DNA from: Nilaparvata lugens | Lineage: Eukaryota > Arthropoda > Insecta > Hemiptera > Delphacidae | NCBI RefSeq assembly: GCF_014356525.2 | Contig: NC_052511.1 | Span: 52,298,149-52,362,148, forward strand | DNA: 64,000 nt | Direction of reading: 5' to 3' | Shown here: positions 56,807 to 64,000 of the stretch, one piece after another | Layout: each line of letters begins with the position of its first letter | Position numbering within the stretch: the first letter of the stretch is position 1 | Notes under the pieces: generated by a model | The model's input: only the letters and a program-made list of their open reading frames with translations | Databases searched by the model: none | What the model was told of the DNA's origin: nothing | Made by a program: the position numbers and the translations under genes

Positions 56807-57440
56807 ATACTATTAAACGAGCAACTTCTGTTTATATGTTTAGATGTTTGTATTTCACCGGATCTCGAAGACGGCTCTAACAATTTTCACGAAATTCAGA
56901 ACATAGTAGGTTTATAATTAAAAAGATTCGATTGCACTAGGTCTCATCCCTGGGAAAACATGCTGGAGGACATTAAAAGGATAATTATTATTCATCCTAG
57001 GGAAAACATCTGATAATAATTATTTCGTCGTCTGTTGATGATGGAAGTGAGTGAGCGAGTTCATGTGTGTGGGACTGTGTCAAAATTATTATGACTCAGC
57101 TGTTGAACTTTTGTAATCATTCAATCAGGTATTTAGTGTCGGTTGCAAAAAAGCCGGGTTATTTTCAATCCGGATTAATTCCAGTAGTTCTTTTTTTTTG
57201 AAATGGTCTTCTCTGATTTGGTTCACGTGAAGTTAATCAGGATTAAAATTTAACCGGCTTTTGTGCTACTGGGCCTCTGTGAGGGAAATTTTTGCATTCC
57301 TTTGGAATTAATCTCAATTGACTGTGATTAGATAGAAAATTTCTGTATGAATGTTATAAATGTTATTATAATTTCTTCTTTCGTAATAAATGTTTTATGC
57401 TTTTGTACTCCAGAGCGAAGCTCGGTCCCCGATATTTCAT
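56807..57440 (+). repeat. Helitron-type repeat candidate with nested MITE
   Basis: Starts 'tatactattaaacgagcaac' and may end 'gagcgaagctcggtccccga'. A palindromic MITE (57134-57275) lies inside, related to 15021-15152. A similar start is at 34255. Confidence 0.4.
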
Positions 57441-57620
57441 ATTATAATATGTCTACTTCTACGGGGCTATTTTTTTCAACTTCCGATCGTGCCGCTAGAT
57501 GGCAATGCGAGCGGCATTGGCCAACAATGCTCGGCAGCTGACTATGCACATCTCACACTAAAACCTCACTCGTTTTCGGCCATCTGTCGTCATTACCAGT
57601 TCATCTAGCGACACATAAAC

Positions 57621-57666
57621 ATGGCTAATATAATAGAATCTCCCGCCAAGTGTGAGTTGCGAAGTG
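57621..57666 (+). pseudogene. Mariner transposase N-terminus, first fragment
   Basis: ATG at 57621 opens 'MANIIESPAKCELRS', after which the hAT target duplication interrupts the frame. The frame resumes at 60411 with 'IRFLQSEG' and, after a stop, 'STAEIHRRM', the start of the mariner helix-turn-helix DNA-binding domain. This shared frame across the hAT insertion is strong evidence for the nest. Confidence 0.75.
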
Positions 57667-57830
57667 CAGGCCCGGCCCCAGGGGTGGGCGGACCGGGCGG
57701 CCGCACAGGGCGGCAGGTTTTGGGGGCGGCAAATTTAAAGGAACGGAAAATTTTAAAATACAAATAAATAATAAATTCATAATATCAAATGTGAATGGTA
57801 AAATTATATAAGAAGTTTTTCAACCTCGAG

Positions 57831-57899
57831 CTAATGAAGACTTTTCTAAGATCAACAATGTCCCAGGAACGTCTGAGTGGTCTAGCGAACATAAAATAG
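57831..57899 (+). pseudogene. hAT transposase C-terminal remnant
   Basis: Encodes 'LMKTFLRSTMSQERLSGLAN', matching the conserved C-terminal hATC dimerisation region of ZBED/hAT transposases, followed by a stop. Only about 23 codons remain. It lies just inside the left terminus. Confidence 0.65.
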
Positions 57900-58130
57900 T
57901 TCAGTCCCCAGATCTTGAAGAATTGGTGAAGGAATTGCAAAGGTCAGACGAGTTCTACTTAATTAAACAGGTGTGTTAAACAAACTTGTAGAAATTGTAG
58001 TTCTAATTACTTAGCAAGTTAAGTAGGCCTAATACTATGTTGCAGTCTACGTCTTAAGGCTGTGCAAAGGCTAAAAATAAACTTTCTTGTACTGGTGATA
58101 TTTTTCAAAGTTTTTCGATTTGTACCGGTA

Positions 58131-58592
58131 TATATCAAAATGAAAAAGTTTTCTTAGGAAAACATTCTCTTCCAATCATTACTTTTTGAGATATGAACGC
58201 CTAAAGTTTAAATTTTTGGGACAGGACATTTCAAATTCGGTACGAGATAAATTATTCTTCATGGTATTGTTGATTGAATAAAACAAGAAAATTTTGAAAC
58301 ATTTTCTGAAAATATCAATTTTTGAAAAAGTTATTCAATTTACAAAAAAAAATCAACTTAACACTATTTTTGGTCATTTTTAGTAAATTGAAAAACTTTC
58401 TCAAAAATTGATATTTTCAGAAAATTTTTGTTTTATTAAATCAAAAATACCATGAAGAATTTATCCTTTGAATTTTATGGATTCATCTCGTACCGAATTT
58501 GAAATGTTCTGTCCCAAAATTTTAAACTTTAGGCGCTCATGTCTCAGAAAGTAATGATTGAAAAAAGAAAACTTTTTCATTTTGATAGCTTG
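58131..58592. repeat. Large palindrome inside hAT-3
   Basis: Arms of about 225 bp, from 'atcaaaatgaaaaagttttc' to its complement 'actttttcattttgat', around an AT-rich centre near 58360. Mismatches are scattered. It may be an independent foldback insertion. Confidence 0.75.
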
Positions 58593-59311
58593 ATTCTTAA
58601 GCGATCCTTGATCGTGTCCTCGCGCGCCTCTCCACTAGGAAATACTGAAATGAAGTGCAACTAACGGTTGATTCTCATAGAACATGATCTCATGAGCTTA
58701 TATCATTGTGCGAAATATCACTGTGAGGACAATATAGATGGTGATGATGGTTGAAGCTAAAAATGCCCAGAGGGATTTTGAATTTTACATCTAGATTGTA
58801 ATCGGGATATATTGTTGATCAAATACTAAATATGATCAAAATTGATTTTTTTCCTTAAAATATCACTCATATTTGAAAAATCATAGCTCAGTACTCATTG
58901 GAGATAGAGAGTTCCGAATGATCTCATTTCATTCAGAATTTTATGATCTTAAAAAAGGCAAGAGCAAATTTTTCTGTCCGATCACTGATTTTGCCGGAAA
59001 TAGCTGAAAACTGGAAAATGAACCTAAAATACGAACTTTTTGGGCCACTCTGTATTAGCACAAGGGAATTTTACATGAAGAATTTGGTTCTGAACCTCTC
59101 TCATGTATCCAAATAAAATATTAAAAAATCAGAACTACGATATAAATTGCAAGCAAACCCCCATTTTTATGTCTATATTGACTGGACTTTACTGTTCCCC
59201 AATATTTATAATTGTCAAATATTTGTTTAAATGTCAATAAATAGTGTTAAACATAATTTTTTAGAGTTTACTGAGACTCTGTGGTGTCGCATCACAGCGG
59301 AGACACAATAG
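58593..59311. other. Unassigned interior of hAT-3
   Basis: AT-rich DNA with no recognised domain; a 'ctcgcgcgcctctccact' patch at 58620 is the only GC-rich point. Confidence 0.4.
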
Positions 59312-59578
59312 TAACGCTGGTTACAAAATGGGCGGTTTCTGCCGCGGCGGCAAAACTGCCGTCGCAGCCTCGAAAAAAAAGTCAAGCTTACACATTCAGC
59401 GGAAAAAATACCGCCAAACATCGAGCGGCAAAATTACCGCCACGTATGATCAGTAGCCAAAATAATTGTTGTAGTTCTTCATCGCAAATTTGTTGTGACT
59501 TCACTGTTTCATGAGTGTTCAGTTAATTGTATTCTGCACATTTTTCAAAAGTATATATTATTAAGTGTTTAACTTAAA

Positions 59579-59665
59579 ATGGAAAGGCAACAACTTTTAC
59601 CACTTTTGTTGTGCCGTCGAAGGAAAAGAAGACAGCAGAGAAATCGCCTTGCTTGGATTCATTGA
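59579..59665 (+). pseudogene. PIF/Harbinger transposase N-terminal stub
   Basis: A 28-codon frame begins with a Leu-rich then Arg-rich segment (LLPLLLCRRRKRRQQRNR) and 'LAWIH', then a stop. Harbinger transposases commonly start with such an Arg-rich stretch followed by W-x-H. The DDE domain is missing. The adjacent MADF ORF supports the assignment. Confidence 0.5.
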
Positions 59666-59705
59666 AATGAACGTTTTTATTAAATCGACAGCGATATACA
59701 ACATA

Positions 59706-59909
59706 TTACAGTTTTTTCTTGTCATCCAGAGTTTCAAAATCCCCCCTAATCACCATACACACTTCCTTCCACGCATTCCTTGTTGCATCTCGATCCTTAA
59801 ATATGTCGAAGGTTTTGTCCCAAAAAACTGGCCTCTGTTCTACAAATGATATTAACAACTCATTGTCTATTAACTTACTCATTTTCTCACACTCGTCAAC
59901 CACAAACAC
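59706..59909 (-). pseudogene. MADF (Myb/SANT-like) domain protein, truncated
   Basis: 67 residues with 'LIDNELLISFVEQRPVFWD' and 'ATRNAWKEVCMVI', the signature of the MADF DNA-binding domain: hydrophobic helix 1, 'PxxWD', then 'RNAWKEV' of helix 2. In PIF/Harbinger elements such a Myb-like second protein assists the transposase. The frame reads toward the transposase stub, so the two genes are convergent, and the C-terminal half is missing, probably lost in one internal deletion that also removed the transposase body. Confidence 0.75.
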
Positions 59910-60410
59910 TTAAAACAATAAATAAATGTTATAAACAACTTACAAACTTTACAACAAGACACAAATTAAAAGGCTGATTTTCAAAGACCTCTGACTTGGA
60001 GCAACTGGGAAAGACGACTGATCAGCGGCGACGGTAGACAACCGCCAAATGTGTTAACGCCCATTTGGTCACGTACGCCACTGCGTAGACAAGAGCAGCA
60101 AAACACCGCCAGCCGCAGTGGCAGTGGACGGCTGCACAGCTGCCGCCAACGGCAATATAGCCGCGCGGCGTTTCTGCCGCCCAGTGTGTAAGCTTCCATT
60201 CAAGTCCATAGACTACTGCTCGAACGGCGGCGACGGCGAAATTACCGCCCCGGCAGAAACCGCCCAATGTGTAACCGGCGTTAGGCGATCGCTCAAGGAG
60301 GGGTGGAACCCGGGATTAACAATTAAAGACGGGATACTTGCGGGGGGGGGGCGGCAGTTGCCGATCTCGCCCAGGGCGGCAAAGTCCCTAGGGCCGTGCC
60401 TGGCGAAGTG

Positions 60411-60872
60411 TAATTCGTTTTTTGCAATCTGAAGGGTAATCCACAGCAGAAATTCACCGTAGAATGAAACGAGTATAATTATGGTGAAAGCTTTATGAGT
60501 GACAGTGCAGTATGTGATTGGAGAGGAACTGTTCAGAACAAAAGGAGAGGAATGCTCACATCGGGAGTGGTGCTCATTCATGACAACGCCCGTCCTCCCA
60601 GTGCTGCTGTGACGAAGCGTCTTCTTGACGAGTTTAAATGGGACGTTTTTGACCATCCGGCTTATAGCCCAGACTTGACACCAAGCGACTATCACATTTT
60701 CCCGGAACTGGAGAAAATGCTAGGAGGGCAGAGCTTACGAACAGATGATGCACTGCAAGATGGCGGAAGAAATCACTGGTGGCTAACTTCTATGAACAAG
60801 GTATTAAGAAGCTTGTACTCAGGTATGAAAAATGCCTCAATCTGAATGTTGACTATGTTGAGAAGTAACTAA
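60411..60872 (+). pseudogene. Mariner transposase, second fragment
   Basis: After remnants of the N-terminal domain ('STAEIHRRM', 'ESFMSDSAVCDWRG'), a deletion joins directly to 'QNKRRGMLTSGVVLIHDNAR', which carries the second catalytic Asp (HDN). 'DHPAYSPDLTPSDYHIFPEL' follows with the third Asp of the DD34D triad (SPDLxPSDY). Beyond a frameshift near 60765 the C-terminus reads 'ANFYEQGIKKLV' and 'RYEKCLNLNVDYVEK' before a stop. The first catalytic Asp lies in the deleted part, so the enzyme cannot work. Confidence 0.85.
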
Positions 60873-60966
60873 TAATGTAAATAACTTTTGATAAAAAAAT
60901 CATTCAATTACTCTCACTAGTTTCTTTCTTATACCACATTGGAAGTTGAAAAAAATAGCCCTCGTA

Positions 60967-61692
60967 TTACCAATATAATGTCATATATTATGACTAATTC
61001 AATGTGGCAAGACAGAGGATCAGCAACGTTTTTCTCCTATCTTTCTCCACTGCCATTATAACGTGGACCCCTATGTTCTCAACGCAATGGAACATGACAT
61101 TACCACAACTTCATTCTTCTCATTTAACAACAGTTTTAGCAACCAGCGTTCAAATGGGTTGAAAGCAGAGAGCATACAATGTAATAAATGGGGAACGCGA
61201 CTAGTTGCAACCCCGACAAATGTTACATTCAGTACTATCTGGTAGTAAGCCATTGCAAGCACAGTGAAGCAATTCCTTTGTGGGAGTACCCACTGGAATG
61301 GCCATGAAAATGGCGTGAGCCATTGGTTACAGGAAATGGCTAGAAAATTCATGAATGTTCTTGTCCATTTGCCATTACAATAATTGGGAGGATTTGTCCA
61401 TTTAGAATGCGGCGACCACATCAATGAAGAGAGAAAGTTGGGATTAAACGGATCATTTGAAGAAAATTGGGTAATAACTAAGTTTACAAAAACAGATTCC
61501 AATCCAATCAGGGTTCTTGGTTCAATCGGGGATTTTTTTCGAAATGAAGACAGTATGTCTGATCTGAATTTATCGTATCTGATATGTGAGGCCAATTTTA
61601 GTAAGGGATTCAATATTCAAATATTGGAAATTGATAGCTATAGTGATTAGGTTTGTAGAGTAAATATTGTATTGTGGCAATTTACATGATTG
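60967..61692. other. M1 end fragment and unassigned DNA
   Basis: 'ccattataacgtggacc' at 61049-61065 is an M1 end. The rest has overlapping frames on both strands (61071-61613 minus, 61384-61650 plus) with no recognisable domain and in-frame stops, so I do not call a gene. Confidence 0.45.
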
Positions 61693-63940
61693 GAGAGACT
61701 TGATATATTGTCAAAAAATCCACTTTTTTAACCCTTTCTAGGCCAATTTTATAAAAAAAATTGAAAAAATCCATTATTCCTAAAATAGTTCATTATTAAC
61801 CCATACAACTTCAAAAATATGTTTCATCCATTTTCTTCTCTGTAAAATGGGGAAAAACTACATGTCTTCCAGCTTCATTCATCATACATGTACTAAATGG
61901 GAGTGTAATATTGTAATTATGTATTGAAATATTGGAATGGAATGTTCATATTCACTCCATTTTGAACCAAATTTCAAATTAACGTGCTTTCAAATTCTCT
62001 TTAAGAATCCATTAAATATTATATAATAGTTATATCTACAATAAATATTCACAAGACTGCAATTTGGATACACTAGTGTTATAACTTGAGGGTCAAAATC
62101 ACAAAAATGCTTTTTTTGGAATTTATTATATTTTTGTAGAATTTTTAGAATAAATTATGATAAATATATTCACATATCAATTAGATATTCATATATCAAT
62201 CTGGATCCAATGCTGCCATGTCTACATCAATGATAAATCATTGCTTATGTAAATATCATCGAGTAAAAAACAGTCAATAGCAGTGTTTTTTTTTAGCAAC
62301 TAATGAAGAAAAGTATATTTTATTATGATATTAGTAATTATTCACTGGTAAGAAGAAATTAATTGCCTTTAGGCCTACTGTAATGAGTGGTGTTTCTTAC
62401 ATCAATGATATTGATATCAGTCAAATATAATTTCAAATTGCCTAATTCCATCATCCAATATCATAAATCGTTCTTAAGTGGAACGCTGTTATCACTAACC
62501 TATATTTTATGCAGTGATTAACAAATAAATTATGATAAATTATGATTATGTAAATTATGATGATCAATATACATGAGACATAAGTTATTCTTGATTACTT
62601 ATCAACTTTGGACATGATGATAAGTAGACACAATACTGAATTTCAAAGTTTATTATGAACTAGCCTAAGTTGATAATTGAAAAAAATAGATTGTAAGTTG
62701 TGATGTGGCCTGTTGAATCCTTCAAATACAAAAATATTATGAATGAAAGAACAAATAAGAGAGAATAGTTTTGATACATTTTTTCAAGAGTAGGCCCTGG
62801 TTGCCTCACTAGTAGCTACTAGGCCAGTGACTTCAGTTGGAATCACGTGATATTCTATTCAAAACCTCTCCAAATTAGAGTAGAACATTCGAACTAGCCT
62901 CATGGAGTTTCTCGTCAAGATGTTCTGAAGTGCCTGGAATTTTCCTGATAAATAATATTCAATTGGAATCTATATATATAGAAAAGCGAAATGGCACTCA
63001 CTCACTGACTGGCTGACTGACTGACTGACTGACTCACTCACTCACTCGCATAACTAAAAATCTACCGGACCAAAAACGTTCAAATTTGGTAGGTATGTTC
63101 AGTTGGCCCTTTAGAGGCGCACTAAGGAATCTTTTGGCAATATTTTAACTCTAAGGGTTGTTTTCAAGGGTTTAAAGTTCGTCTTCTAGCATGTATATTC
63201 TTCTTCTCCCAATCTCTTAATTATAATTGAAATTTCCATATCATATGTTACTAAAGAACTATAATCTAGATAGAGTACCTCTTCGAAACAGTTGTTAACT
63301 GACAACTAAATTATTAATTTTGTCAGGTTGGCATTAAGTTGAGTTGACTTTGTTAGTTTGGCACCAAGTTGAAGATTGGAATGCATTTATCGCGGAAAAA
63401 TCGATTGGGCACTGTTATTCCTGGGAATATTATAATACTAGCCGTCAGGCTCGCTTCGCTCGCCATATCCGTTTAGGTAGACGTTTAGTCTGGACCCCCG
63501 ACTGGATCGTCCTAACACAAGATAAAAATGCAGGCGAGCGAAGCGAGCCTGCTAATCTCATTTTTGGATGATCCAGTCGGGGGTCCAGGGGGCGGAGCCC
63601 CCTGGCTAGACAGATATGGCGAGCGAAGCGAGCCTGACGGCTAGTCAATAAATATTTTTGATTCAGCTGCTTCTAGTCATGAACATGACCAACAAACATC
63701 ACATTGCCTACGAATTTCAGATGAGAAGCTCTGTAGCGGTGGTGAGCTCTGGTGACAGAAACTTGAACTAATCATCTTGATTCCAAAAGTCATCATTGGA
63801 CTGAAAAGATGACTGTAAGAGACAAGAATATAACATGACTAAAGATGGAATCATGGGGCCAGAAAGGGTTTTAATAAAGATTATTTTCAATCGAAATAAT
63901 TAAAATAAAGTGGATTTTTTGACAATATCTCAAGTCTCTC
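61693..63940. mobile_element. Unclassified element with 34-bp terminal inverted repeats
   Basis: 61693-61726 and 63907-63940 are inverted copies matching at 33 of 34 positions, starting GAGAGACTTGAKATATTGTC. 'aaccctttctrgsccc' words recur just inside each end. The interior of about 1.57 kb (without the Helitron) is AT-rich and noncoding. No obvious target duplication flanks it, so the superfamily is unknown. Confidence 0.65.
62969..63645 (+). mobile_element. Non-autonomous Helitron, copy 2 (677 bp)
   Basis: Begins TC after A (62968) and ends CTAG before T (63646), with the same subterminal (CTGA)n and terminal 'ggcgagcgaagcgagcc' hairpin as 37464-38158 and the same internal inverted copy of its 3' end. 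Confidence 0.82.
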
Positions 63941-64000
63941 AGCTATAGTGTTGCTATGCTTGTCTATCATTCGACAAAGCAGATAGCGTTATCCTTCTCT
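63941..64000. mobile_element. M1-family internal fragment at window edge
   Basis: 'tgctatgcttgtctatcatt' and 'gacaaagcagatagcgttat' match the M1 interior at 55450-55495. It continues past the window. Confidence 0.6.

Larger units (their letters stand above)
59312..60283. mobile_element. PIF/Harbinger derivative nested in hAT-3
   Basis: Ends TAACGCTGGTTACAAAATGG and inverted TAACGCCGGTTACACATTGG, followed on both sides by 'gcggtttctgccg' and many 'gcggcaaaattaccgcc' words. Inside are the starts of a transposase-like ORF (59579) and a MADF-domain ORF (59909, minus), the two proteins of this superfamily. I could not define a clean target duplication. Confidence 0.7.
57667..60402. mobile_element. 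hAT-like element 3, inserted in the mariner
   Basis: Ends CAGGCCCGGCCCCAGGG and inverted CAGGCACGGCCCTAGGG with an exact 8-bp duplication GCGAAGTG (57659-57666 and 60403-60410). Subterminal 'gggcggca' words occur at both ends. Length is 2736 bp including a nested PIF/Harbinger derivative. Only a remnant of a hAT transposase is visible. Confidence 0.92.
57462..60964 (+). mobile_element. Mariner element split by a hAT element
   Basis: Ends CGGGGCTATTTTTTTCAACT and inverted CGAGGGCTATTTTTTTCAAC, each flanked by TA (57460-57461 and 60965-60966), as for Tc1/mariner elements. Without the hAT insertion about 760 bp of mariner remain, against a usual length near 1.3 kb, so an internal deletion is also present. 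Transposase fragments lie at 57621-57666 and 60411-60872. Confidence 0.88.

Noticed and set aside
61071..61613. 180-codon minus-strand ORF as a host gene
   Set aside because: No recognisable domain, an overlapping open frame on the other strand, and an M1 MITE end at its downstream border.

Overview
This 64 kb window is eukaryotic, AT-rich, gene-poor DNA built almost entirely from transposable elements (TEs), simple repeats and their nested debris. I found no convincing host protein-coding gene, rRNA gene, intact tRNA gene, operon or CRISPR array. The families seen (mariner, hAT, PIF/Harbinger-like, pogo-like, Helitron, LINEs with a (CAAT)n tail, a tRNA-derived SINE, many short inverted-repeat MITEs) point to an insect. 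The dispersed families resemble those I remember from planthopper-type Hemiptera; that identification is inference from memory. Many copies differ by single-base indels in homopolymers, which suggests a long-read assembly, so some frame breaks may be technical. There are two 100-base N gaps (16517-16616 and 40013-40112).

Layout. 1-2520: unassigned AT-rich DNA with CT/GA-rich tracts. 2521-11036: one LTR retrotransposon on the minus strand, with LTRs of about 2.47 kb, an 18-nt tRNA-Lys-type primer site, a polypurine tract and a single gag-like ORF but no pol. 11250-12300: purine-rich minisatellite. 12590-14500: an old tandem duplication with a three-copy tRNA-derived SINE cluster, a 21-bp minisatellite and a strong GC hairpin. 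15278-19770: two LINE copies facing tail to tail around a CT / CpG-rich / GA island; the right one retains an esterase-like ORF1, endonuclease and reverse transcriptase remnants.

19966-29855 and 43103-54490 form a large, highly similar inverted duplication. Each arm carries the same nested elements (two hAT elements with 8-bp target duplications, a hAT plus another repeat nested inside a MITE, a 15-bp minisatellite and a GAA/TTC tract). Each arm also has private later insertions, so each gives pre-insertion sites for the other. Between the arms lie a 3.4 kb Harbinger-like composite (30232-33640), a repeat family with a built-in CA microsatellite, a second inner inverted repeat (35991-36751 and 40123-40911), a Helitron and several abutting MITEs.

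54680-57440: retroposon tail, MITE, and a third copy of the CA-bearing repeat. 57462-60964: a three-level nest, a mariner split by a hAT element that contains a PIF/Harbinger derivative with a MADF-domain remnant. 61693-63940: a 2.25 kb unit bounded by 34-bp inverted repeats (33/34 identical) of unrecognised superfamily, with a second Helitron inside. The genes present are fragments of transposition machinery; none looks fully functional here. The window is best read as a record of TE insertion order.
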